DNA of 12,482 nt from contig CAYJTF010000026.1 of the NCBI GenBank assembly GCA_964373165.1, positions 1 through 12,482 of the forward strand, read 5' to 3'. Each line of letters begins with the position of its first letter. Position 1 is the first letter of the stretch. The notes under the pieces are model-generated. The model had not been told where the DNA came from, ran no database searches, and saw nothing but the letters and a program-made list of their open reading frames with translations. Position numbers and translations under genes: made by a program. Below are positions 6,758-12,482 of this stretch, in pieces. The stretch comes from JAGVVZ01 sp964373165. Its GTDB lineage: Archaea > Aenigmatarchaeota > Aenigmatarchaeia > CG10238-14.

Positions 6758-9056
6758 AATAAAAGATAGCGATAAAGATGTTGAATTAAGAGTTGGTGAA
6801 CTAACAGCTAGAGAAGAATTTGGCAGAGGCATTGTTAGAGTAGATGCTAACACCATGCAAAAAATAGGCGTGAAAGAAGGAGATGTTGTAGAATTAGAAG
6901 GCTCGAGGAAAGTGGGCGCGATTGCAATAAGGTCGTATCCATCTGACGCAGGATTAAATGTAATAAGAATGGACGGCCTTGTTAGGAGAAATTGCGGTGC
7001 AGGTGTCGGCGAAAATGTCAAAATCAGGAAAGCGGACGCAAAGGAAGCCAGAAATATCACGTTAGCGCCGGCACAGAAAAATGTTTTTATTCAAGTTCAT
7101 CCAAACATCATCAAACAGAATATTTACTATAGGCCTGTTTCCCAAGGAGATATCATAGTACCCAGTCCTGTAGTTAGAAGAAGCGACAGGGCTCCCAGCA
7201 TATTCCAAGAATATTTTGGTTTTGATTTCGAAGATTTCTTTTTCTCACCAACAGGAGAAACAAGATTTGTTGTTACAAGCACAAACCCGAAAGGTATTGT
7301 AAGGATAACAGATGCGACAGAAATTGAAATACTGACTCACTTACCCAAAGGGTTTGAATTGGAAAAGAGAAAGATACCTACAGTTACATATGAAGATGTC
7401 GGTGGCATTCATCCAGCAATCCATAAAGTAAGAGAAATGATCGAGTTGCCGTTGAGACATCCTGAACTATTTGCCAGATTAGGTATAGAACCCCCGAAGG
7501 GTATTTTACTCCACGGACCACCTGGTACAGGAAAAACTTTATTGGCGAGAGCAGTTGCTAACGAAGCTGGAGCAAATTTCTATTCTATTAGTGGACCAGA
7601 GGTATTTTCGAGATGGTATGGCGGTACAGAACAGAATCTGAGAAAGATATTTGAAGACGCAGAGAAGAGTGCACCGTCAATCATATTCATTGATGAAATT
7701 GATGCAATGGCACCCAAAAGAGAAGAGGTTGTGGGCGAAGTTGAGAAAAGAACTGTTTCACAGTTGCTTACGCTAATGGATGGATTAAAGAAACGTGGCA
7801 AAGTGGTTGTTATCGCAGCTACGAACAGACCGAATGCTTTAGATCCTGCATTGAGAAGACCTGGAAGATTTGATAGGGAAATTGAAATACCTGTACCTGA
7901 TAAAAGAGGTAGAAAAGAAATTTTAGATATACACACAAGAAATATGCCAATGGAAAAGGATGTCAATTTAGATCAGGTTGCGGAAGTCACCTATGGCTTT
8001 GTTGGGGCCGACATGGAGGCGTTGGTCAAAGAAGCTGCCATGTCTGCATTGAGGAGAATACTACCCAAAATCAAATGGAAAGAACAAGAAGAGCTGCCTA
8101 AGGATATTCTAGAAAAATTAATTGTTACAAAAAAAGATTTTCAAGAAGCTATGAAGATGGTCGAACCTTCTGCAATGAGAGAGGTTCTAATAGAAATACC
8201 TGATGTCAAATGGAGTGACATAGGAGGATTGGAAGATGTTAAACAGTCATTGAAAGAGGCTGTAGAATGGCCTTTAACAATGAGCGAAAATTTTGCGAAG
8301 TTGGGAATAACACCGCCTAAAGGCATATTACTTTACGGTCCTCCGGGATGTGGCAAAACAAATTTAGCGAAAGCCATTGCATCGGAAAGTAATGCTAATT
8401 TCATTTCTGTTAAAGGTCCTGAACTGCATTCAATGTGGTTTGGCGAGAGCGAAAGAAAGGTAAGAGAATTATTCAAAAGAGCTAAACAAGTTGCACCAAC
8501 AATAATTTTCTTTGATGAAATAGATGCTTTAGTTCCTAGAAGAAGTATTGGCAGAGGTGAAGATGCAACAGAAAGAATAGTTGCACAATTATTATCTGAG
8601 ATGTCCGGATTGGAAGACTTAAAAGATGTTGTTATTATCGCAGCTACGAACAGACCTGATATGCTTGACACGGCCTTACTAAGACCTGGAAGATTTGACA
8701 GATTAATATTGGTTCCACCACCAGATGAAAAAACCAGATTAAAGATACTTGAATTGAAAACCAAAAATATACCGTTGAAGGGAGTTGATATAAAGAGATT
8801 GGCAAAAGAAACCGAGGGATATTCGGGTGCTGATCTGGAGTCACTAGCAAGAGAAGCGGCCATGACGGCATTAAGAGAAAATAAAAAAGTCGATGAAGTT
8901 ACAATGAAGCATTTTGAAAAAGCAATGAAAGATTTCAAAGCGAGCATCGATAATAAGATAATAGAATTCTATGCAAAATTCGATTCGAGACATAAAAGAA
9001 AGTTATTGACAGAAGCGAAAGGAACAGAAGACAGGACTATGAGCTACGTTGGTTAG
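6750..9056 (+). CDS. Cdc48/VAT (p97-like) double AAA+ ATPase
   Basis: Hexameric ATP-driven unfoldase/segregase that pulls substrates through a central pore, acting in protein quality control and upstream of the archaeal proteasome. The 768-residue length suits the family. Residues 1-200 form the VAT-N substrate-binding domain (double-psi barrel to about 100, then the Nc subdomain). D1 has Walker A GPPGTGKT (256-263), Walker B IIFIDEID (311-318), sensor AATNRP (356-361) and RRPGRFDR (369-376) with arginine fingers. D2 has GPPGCGKT (530-537), IIFFDEID (585-592), AATNRP (631-636) and LRPGRFDR (644-651). Pore loops are RWYGGTE (288-294) and MWFGESE (562-568). Odd points: an aromatic-acidic stretch IFQEYFGFDFEDFFF (151-165) in the N domain, and a C-terminus MSYVG that is not a canonical HbYX motif. 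It starts inside the previous gene, and its TAG stop overlaps the convergent gene's stop. Confidence 0.97.
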   Translation: MSEIKDSDKDVELRVGELTAREEFGRGIVRVDANTMQKIGVKEGDVVELEGSRKVGAIAIRSYPSDAGLNVIRMDGLVRRNCGAGVGENVKIRKADAKEARNITLAPAQKNVFIQVHPNIIKQNIYYRPVSQGDIIVPSPVVRRSDRAPSIFQEYFGFDFEDFFFSPTGETRFVVTSTNPKGIVRITDATEIEILTHLPKGFELEKRKIPTVTYEDVGGIHPAIHKVREMIELPLRHPELFARLGIEPPKGILLHGPPGTGKTLLARAVANEAGANFYSISGPEVFSRWYGGTEQNLRKIFEDAEKSAPSIIFIDEIDAMAPKREEVVGEVEKRTVSQLLTLMDGLKKRGKVVVIAATNRPNALDPALRRPGRFDREIEIPVPDKRGRKEILDIHTRNMPMEKDVNLDQVAEVTYGFVGADMEALVKEAAMSALRRILPKIKWKEQEELPKDILEKLIVTKKDFQEAMKMVEPSAMREVLIEIPDVKWSDIGGLEDVKQSLKEAVEWPLTMSENFAKLGITPPKGILLYGPPGCGKTNLAKAIASESNANFISVKGPELHSMWFGESERKVRELFKRAKQVAPTIIFFDEIDALVPRRSIGRGEDATERIVAQLLSEMSGLEDLKDVVIIAATNRPDMLDTALLRPGRFDRLILVPPPDEKTRLKILELKTKNIPLKGVDIKRLAKETEGYSGADLESLAREAAMTALRENKKVDEVTMKHFEKAMKDFKASIDNKIIEFYAKFDSRHKRKLLTEAKGTEDRTMSYVG

Positions 9057-9313
9057 TTGTAAGGTGCTTTTTGTTTTCTTACTTCTTCCGACAATATTTC
9101 TCTTCCCATTTTCCTCAACAATTCTCCTTCATAACCTTTTATTTGTACATCTAGAACATAACTCAATGAGGCATGATCATCACCAGCTAAAAATGCAACG
9201 CCGTTATCCAATTCCTTATCGGCAAAACTTTCACCACATCGTGGATCTGTGTTTATTATTCTGAATTCGTAACCTGATCCTGTCATATAAATTATAGCTG
9301 CATATCTAGGCAT
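9053..9313 (-). CDS. Small hypothetical protein (86 aa)
   Basis: Not recognised. The 86-residue product begins MPRYAAIIYMTGSGYEFRIINTD, strand-like, with one Cys (DPRCGESF), an acidic middle (FLAGDDHASLSYVLDVQIKGYEGE) and a basic helical end (LLRKMGREILSEEVRKQK). There is no signal peptide or membrane segment. The reading frame is supported by an AATATAAAT-type TATA box 25 nt before the ATG at 9313, by sensible amino acid composition, and by the opposite frame being plainly noncoding. Its TAA stop and the TAG stop of cdc48 share the tetranucleotide TTAG at 9053-9056. It follows the 128-residue orphan on the same strand with a 60-nt gap holding its own promoter. Confidence 0.65.
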   Translation of the reverse strand: MPRYAAIIYMTGSGYEFRIINTDPRCGESFADKELDNGVAFLAGDDHASLSYVLDVQIKGYEGELLRKMGREILSEEVRKQKAPYN

Positions 9314-9333
9314 GATCAGATATTGAATATCAA

Positions 9334-9344
9334 ATTTATATTTT
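9334..9344 (-). promoter_or_regulatory. TATA box for the 86-residue gene
   Basis: The minus strand reads AAAATATAAAT, centred 25-26 nt before the ATG at 9313, in the 60-nt gap after the 128-residue gene. The spacing implies leaderless transcription. The octamer ATGATCAG occurs at 9312-9319 and 9362-9369 around it. Confidence 0.5.
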
Positions 9345-9373
9345 CTTCCGTAACTTCATAAATGATCAGCGAA

Positions 9374-9760
9374 CTATTTTTTGGCTAATTTCAAATTTGG
9401 AAGATGATCAATTAAAGATCTTTCTATGTAAGTATTACTTGCTTCAAATTCAGGACCTACTAATTCAATTGTTATTTCGTATTCTCCTGGCTTTTTTCCC
9501 ATTTCGACAATAAATTTGCACCACAACGAATCTTCTGTCATACGTCCTTTACCCGACCCGTGATATGCATAAATTCTAAACGGCGTATTTACCCCGTAAA
9601 ACACATCGCCCATTATTCGGTGTTGATGATCCGAGCCACCAGAACCGGCAGTAACTGTGCCATACTCTCTTAACAAAGGCAAAATTCTGCTTAAAGTCAA
9701 TAAAATATTGAATCCGCCATGCGTGTATGTATATGTTTTACTATAAGATTGATCAGACAT
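9374..9760 (-). CDS. Small hypothetical protein (128 aa)
   Basis: Not recognised. The 128-residue product has a Ser/Thr/Tyr-rich start (SDQSYSKTYTYTHGG), an amphipathic helix (ILLTLSRILPLLREYG), a Gly/His loop (TAGSGGSDHQHRIMG) and a beta-rich second half including YGVNTPFRIYAYHGSGKG and GEYEITIELVGPEF. His and Asp residues cluster at about 55-60, but no known catalytic motif can be assigned. There is no signal peptide or transmembrane segment. It is divergent from the TRAM gene; tandem TATA-like cores at 9780-9813 read in both directions, the nearer one about 25-30 nt from this ATG. The segment composition and codon use match neighbouring genes, so I take it as real. Confidence 0.65.
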   Translation of the reverse strand: MSDQSYSKTYTYTHGGFNILLTLSRILPLLREYGTVTAGSGGSDHQHRIMGDVFYGVNTPFRIYAYHGSGKGRMTEDSLWCKFIVEMGKKPGEYEITIELVGPEFEASNTYIERSLIDHLPNLKLAKK

Positions 9761-9778
9761 AGTTTACTACTAAATAGA

Positions 9779-9813
9779 AATAACTATTTAAACCCTCATG
9801 AATAACTATTTAA
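9779..9813. repeat. 13-bp direct repeat containing TATA-like cores in a divergent promoter
   Basis: AATAACTATTTAA occurs exactly at 9779-9791 and again at 9801-9813, a 22-bp period (about two helical turns). Each copy includes CTATTTAA, TATA-like on both strands. The repeat lies between the 128-residue gene (start 9760, minus) and the TRAM gene (start 9953, plus), so it may be a duplicated promoter core or a pair of regulator sites on one DNA face. Confidence 0.55.
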
Positions 9814-9837
9814 GATACAAAATTTTAATTAAAAATA

Positions 9838-9952
9838 AGTTAATTCGTATGGGGTGCAGGCTTTAAAGAAATGTCTCATTCTCTTTGAATTACATACTCG
9901 GAGAATAAATTGAGTGTTTTATCTGAGATAACTTATTAAGGAGGTTAAATAT
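9838..9952 (+). promoter_or_regulatory. Probable long 5' leader of the TRAM gene with hairpins and strong Shine-Dalgarno
   Basis: If transcription starts downstream of the TATA-like cores at 9801-9813 or the A/T tract at 9822-9836, the leader is about 100-115 nt. It contains AAGGAGGT at 9938-9945, 7 nt before the ATG, a near-perfect complement to the archaeal 16S anti-Shine-Dalgarno sequence and the strongest in the window. Possible stems are ATTCTC/GAGAAT (9878-9883 with 9901-9906) and TTATC-TGA-GATAA (9919-9931), the latter just before the ribosome site. The rest of 9761-9952 shows no tRNA or other RNA gene. Confidence 0.45.
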
Positions 9953-10342
9953 ATGGAAAGAAGATCTGGTGGAAGAGATTTCCGCAGAAGAGACGACAGA
10001 GGAGGAAGATTTGGAGGCGGCTTTAGACCAAGAAACGATTTCAATAGAGACAACAATTTTGAAAAACCAGTAAAAGTCGGTGAAAAATACGACGTAGAAA
10101 TACAGGAGGTTGGTTCTAAAGGCGACGGTATAGCAAGAGTGAAAAATTTCGTTATTTTTGTTGCTAACACGCAAAAAGGTGAAAAATGCAAGATAGAAAT
10201 AAAGCAGGTTAGTAACAAATTCGCAATAGGTGAAAAGGCTGGTGAAGGATCAGCAAGCGAGCCTGTTGGTGACGACGAAGAAACTGGAGACGAATCTGAA
10301 GACTCTGACGAAGAAGAAACGGAAGAAGAGGAAGAAGTGTAA
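9953..10342 (+). CDS. TRAM-domain RNA-binding protein with Arg/Gly-rich head and acidic tail
   Basis: Small RNA-binding protein, probably an RNA chaperone like archaeal single-TRAM proteins, several of which are cold-responsive. The 129-residue product has three zones. Residues 1-36 are Arg/Gly/Asp/Asn-rich (RRSGGRDFRRRDDRGGRFGG and on), like RGG RNA-binding tails. Residues 37 to about 96 are the TRAM beta-barrel: VGEKYDVEIQEVGSKGDGIA, then VKNFVIFVANTQKGEKCKI, the conserved GDGIA and FV.N...GE pattern. Residues 100-129 are an acidic tail that is almost all Glu/Asp at the end. Typical archaeal TRAM proteins are about 60-80 residues and lack both extensions. The start is fixed by AAGGAGGT 7 nt upstream. 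It is monocistronic, ending in an oligo-T terminator. The strong ribosome site suggests high expression. Confidence 0.92.
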   Translation: MERRSGGRDFRRRDDRGGRFGGGFRPRNDFNRDNNFEKPVKVGEKYDVEIQEVGSKGDGIARVKNFVIFVANTQKGEKCKIEIKQVSNKFAIGEKAGEGSASEPVGDDEETGDESEDSDEEETEEEEEV

Positions 10343-10354
10343 TTAAATTATCGA

Positions 10355-10376
10355 TTTTTTATTTTCTTTTTATTTT
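10355..10376 (+). terminator. Oligo-T terminator after the TRAM gene
   Basis: Three T runs (six, four and four T, then four more) interrupted by single A, C and TA follow the TRAM stop by 12 nt. Archaeal RNA polymerase terminates at such T tracts without a hairpin. The tract runs into the last codons of the convergent Nre gene. Confidence 0.6.
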
Positions 10377-11617
10377 ATAAATTGATTTATTTTCTTTTGA
10401 TGAAACATTGAATCCAATATTTTGCTATATTTTTTCCATGTATTACTTTTTGTAATGAACATTGAATCTATTCTTCTGATCACCTGGTTAATATCATCAC
10501 ACACAATAGGCTTGTTCCTTAGTGCATCTCTTACAATTTCTCTAACTTTCCATACACCTATCGGAGCATAGTATTCTGGTCTGATTTCTCTGACAATCAA
10601 TATACCAGCTTGCCTCTTTATAGAATTCAAATAATCTAAAACTGCTATTTCAGCAGCGTAATAACCACCAGCAACATTCGTTGCATAAGTTTTCCTACCC
10701 CAGTAAAACTCATGATCAGCGGTTATTACTGGTTCAGATTTTTCTTTAGTCCAAGGACCACCGGCAACGGCCATCTCTATCTGTTCAAACATCCATTGTG
10801 TTGGCATCAGGATAATCTCAAAATAATTACCTAAATAATTACCTTCGTATATTCTGAACTCGTTTATAAGATTATTTTGCCTAACTTCTTTCAGTAAGTT
10901 ATTGATTATGATGGAATCTGTTGCTGTTATCGACCATTTTGTTGGAACTAATTTTCTTTGTATTTTCATTCCCAGTAAACCAACAGATAAAATTTTAGAA
11001 ATTTGATAAACGTCATATCCGTCCTTATATAAGCTTAGGACAGCTTTAGTTGCCTTAAGATCTGCATCTGAAATCACATAATCGACTTTTCTCTCTATCT
11101 TAGGATTTCCTGTTATTCTAGCCTTTTCTATCAATCCTGTCGGTCCGTGAGGCGGTGCATGTGGATCAAAATACAATGCTATACGCGGTTTGTTTTTTAG
11201 AACTACTTCAGTATCTAAAGATAAAGATGATGCCGCTATCTCTTGAATCATAGACAAATGCCTATCAGGATTTTTTGCTGACGTAGTTCCAAATCTTTTT
11301 TTAGCATTTACTAGAGATACTCTGTATTGAAAAATATCTTCTAAACCCATTTTGTTTTGATACCAAGTTTTGGGCGCATCAAAAATTGCTGTATCTCCTG
11401 TTTCGGGAGGCAATAAAATACCTGCATTTATTTTGGGATATTGATCTTCCCCGACAAGAACAGAAGGTGGACTGGATCCGAAAATTTCATTTGAAGTTAT
11501 GAGACTTTTTATTTGTAAATTAGAAAGGACTCTCTTTAAAACGGGGCAGGATGATTTGTGCCTCCAAACCAGGCTATCGCAAGAAGGGCATAAATTGGAA
11601 TTTCTAAAGGAAAACAT
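10370..11617 (-). CDS. Nre-family DNA repair protein (NreA/NreB type)
   Basis: Archaeal Nre protein, implicated in tolerance of DNA damage (mitomycin C in Haloferax) and in working with the sliding clamp PCNA. At 415 residues it has the family length. The N-terminus carries a likely zinc site, Cys10-x2-Cys13-x6-His20-x3-Cys24 (NLCPSC...RHKSSC). The body shows the family's conserved stretches such as SSPPSVLVGEDQYPKINAG (48-66), YFDPHAPPHGPTG, the long segment around PTKWSITATDSI, and FEIILMPTQW and GGPWTK. The C-terminus ends QKKINQFI-K (Gln407, Ile410, Phe413), fitting the PIP-box form Q-x2-hydrophobic-x2-aromatic, with Ile where a second aromatic is common. NreA versus NreB cannot be settled here. 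It converges on the TRAM gene with 27 nt between stops and lies downstream of a NUDIX-like and a zinc-ribbon gene on the same strand. Confidence 0.92.
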   Translation of the reverse strand: MFSFRNSNLCPSCDSLVWRHKSSCPVLKRVLSNLQIKSLITSNEIFGSSPPSVLVGEDQYPKINAGILLPPETGDTAIFDAPKTWYQNKMGLEDIFQYRVSLVNAKKRFGTTSAKNPDRHLSMIQEIAASSLSLDTEVVLKNKPRIALYFDPHAPPHGPTGLIEKARITGNPKIERKVDYVISDADLKATKAVLSLYKDGYDVYQISKILSVGLLGMKIQRKLVPTKWSITATDSIIINNLLKEVRQNNLINEFRIYEGNYLGNYFEIILMPTQWMFEQIEMAVAGGPWTKEKSEPVITADHEFYWGRKTYATNVAGGYYAAEIAVLDYLNSIKRQAGILIVREIRPEYYAPIGVWKVREIVRDALRNKPIVCDDINQVIRRIDSMFITKSNTWKKYSKILDSMFHQKKINQFIK

Positions 11618-11695
11618 AGAACCACTAGAATATTAGCCGAAGTTGAGATTAAAGAAATTTTGTATTCCAGAAGTTAATGGAAGATCTCATAAAGT

Positions 11696-12182
11696 TCATG
11701 TTTTCAGATATAGGTCTAGTGATAATAAAAGATGAGGGGTAACTTTGTCTCTCTTCGCCAGCTCCCTTATTTCTTCTACAGTCAATAATTTGCCGTCTTT
11801 AATTTTTTTCTTATTTAAATTCATCTTTTCATCAGAATACCCTATGTATGTTGCACTCATCTCATTCTCTAACAGATCTTTAACTCTTATTTTTCCTATC
11901 ATTTTTAATTCACAATCAATTCCCAAAAGATCTTTCAGGGATTTTTTTTGCTGCTACACCATAAGTCTCATTTGAAAAAACATGCGCACCTACAGAAGTA
12001 GACCAATAACCCGGATAAACAAAGCTTTTGAAGCTTATCTGTCTACAGAATAGTTTTCCTGATGAATTAACAATGAAAATGTGAACAGATCTGTGTAATA
12101 AGTTTTTTTGATGAATTTCATTGGTTTGGATTATATCAACAATCTTATCTTTTTCATTAACTACATATAAACTTTCAGTCAT
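11696..12182 (-). pseudogene. NUDIX-fold (IPP isomerase-like) gene interrupted by a frameshift at an A8 run
   Basis: Two frames join into one NUDIX-fold protein if one A is removed from the run of eight A (minus strand; T run at 11942-11949): the first reaches AAKKIPERSFGN and stops, the second continues SLKDLLGIDCELKMIG, giving 161 residues in all. The N-half is typical of IPP-isomerase-like NUDIX proteins (LYVVNEKDKIVDIIQ, IHQKNLLHRSVHIFIVNSSG, YPGYWSTSVGAHV), and the C-half has NEMSATYIGYSD, LTVEEIREL and TPHLLLSLDLYLK, as expected. Even repaired, the Nudix box is degraded: the REUxEE core reads KSLKDL, so metal-dependent hydrolysis is doubtful. It may be a true pseudogene, a slippage-expressed gene or a sequencing/assembly error. 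It starts 22 nt after the zinc-ribbon gene and ends 78 nt before Nre. Confidence 0.78.
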
Positions 12183-12204
12183 ATAGATCTATTATCGTTT
12201 AAAA

Positions 12205-12477
12205 TCAACTTTTTTTCTTCAATTTTTCTACAACTATTTTCTCATTACACTTAGAGCAGTTGAATTTTGGCTCAAGAAATTTTTTCCCGGATTTGTTTCT
12301 CTTTAACTCAATATTTTTTACTTCATAGAACTTGCATTTAGGACATTCATACTCAACGATTGGATCTTGACCTTTCATTTTAGCAACAAGGGCAAAATCT
12401 CTTTTTGAGAAAAGATCAAAATCTTTAGATATGCTCAATCCTTTGCTGACCCATTCTTTTATCAATTTGCTTTCCAT
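12205..12477 (-). CDS. Small zinc-ribbon protein (90 aa), possibly extending past the window
   Basis: Predicted zinc-binding protein with one four-Cys ribbon: Cys45-x2-Cys48 (ECPKCKF) and Cys74-x2-Cys77 (NCSKCNE), set about 25 residues apart. The N-terminal 44 residues are helical and charged (LIKEWVSKGLSISKDFDLFSKRDFALVAKM) and the C-terminus is lysine-rich. Small archaeal ribbon proteins of this type are often nucleic-acid or ribosome/transcription-associated, but this one is not recognised and no function is claimed. The ATG at 12477 is 5 nt from the window end; the codon before it is not a stop, so an upstream start cannot be excluded. It precedes the NUDIX-like gene by 22 nt, probably as the same operon. 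Confidence 0.75.
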   Translation of the reverse strand: MESKLIKEWVSKGLSISKDFDLFSKRDFALVAKMKGQDPIVEYECPKCKFYEVKNIELKRNKSGKKFLEPKFNCSKCNEKIVVEKLKKKS

Positions 12478-12482
12478 GTAAG

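Noticed and set aside
8333..8947. 204-codon minus-strand frame inside cdc48
   Set aside because: It lies wholly opposite the conserved D2 ATPase domain, and its Ser/Leu/Ile-rich translation is the usual antisense shadow.
9838..9952. Possible tRNA or C/D-box RNA in the region before the TRAM gene
   Set aside because: No T-loop GGTTCGA-like sequence, no acceptor stem, and no C box (RTGATGA) paired with the single CTGA; only weak hairpins are present.
9890..10218. Two long minus-strand open frames opposite the TRAM gene
   Set aside because: They mirror the Arg/Gly and Glu codons of the TRAM gene; their Ser/Leu-rich translations have no domain character, and the plus frame has a perfect ribosome site and a recognised domain.
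1..12482. CRISPR array, insertion sequence or prophage
   Set aside because: No regularly spaced repeats, transposase, integrase, att-like repeats or phage genes were seen; the Cas2-like fold idea for 6419-6757 has no CRISPR context.

Overview
The window is archaeal chromosomal DNA from an AT-rich genome. The evidence is a VAT/Cdc48-type double AAA+ ATPase, an Nre-family DNA repair protein with a C-terminal PIP-like box, a stand-alone TRAM-domain protein, a dolichyl-phosphate-type glycosyltransferase, and repeated TATA-like boxes about 25-27 nt upstream of start codons with no Shine-Dalgarno sequence, which is the leaderless pattern of many archaea. I cannot place the lineage with confidence. 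Gene order and composition would suit a small-genome or uncultivated archaeal lineage, but that is inference.

Layout. Positions 1-4839 hold a minus-strand run. Read in its own direction it begins with a MinD-like P-loop ATPase, then two family-2 glycosyltransferases whose ends overlap by 14 nt, then a cobalamin-type radical SAM enzyme with an unusual cysteine spacing, and finally a short-chain dehydrogenase cut off by the window edge. This looks like a surface-polymer or lipid-linked-sugar neighbourhood. Positions 4955-6334 hold a conserved hypothetical gene that converges on a DUF302 gene with 1 nt between them. The DUF302 gene diverges from a gene for an exported protein across a 38-bp shared promoter region.

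Positions 6419-9056 hold a two-gene plus-strand unit: a small unrecognised protein whose end overlaps the start of Cdc48/VAT. The Cdc48 stop codon is physically shared with the stop of a convergent 86-residue orphan. That orphan and a 128-residue orphan lie on the minus strand (9053-9760), apparently each with its own promoter.

Positions 9761-9952 are a divergent control region with a 13-bp direct repeat that contains TATA-like cores. It also gives a long leader with a perfect Shine-Dalgarno sequence in front of the TRAM gene. The encoded protein has an Arg/Gly-rich N-terminus and a very acidic tail around the TRAM barrel. An oligo-T terminator separates it from the convergent Nre gene. Upstream of Nre, on the same strand, lie a NUDIX-fold gene broken by a frameshift in a run of eight A and a small zinc-ribbon gene.

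No tRNA, rRNA, CRISPR array, transposase or integrase was seen. No stretch over 300 bases lacks a gene; the longest gaps are 9761-9952 and 2182-2327, and both hold apparent promoter elements.
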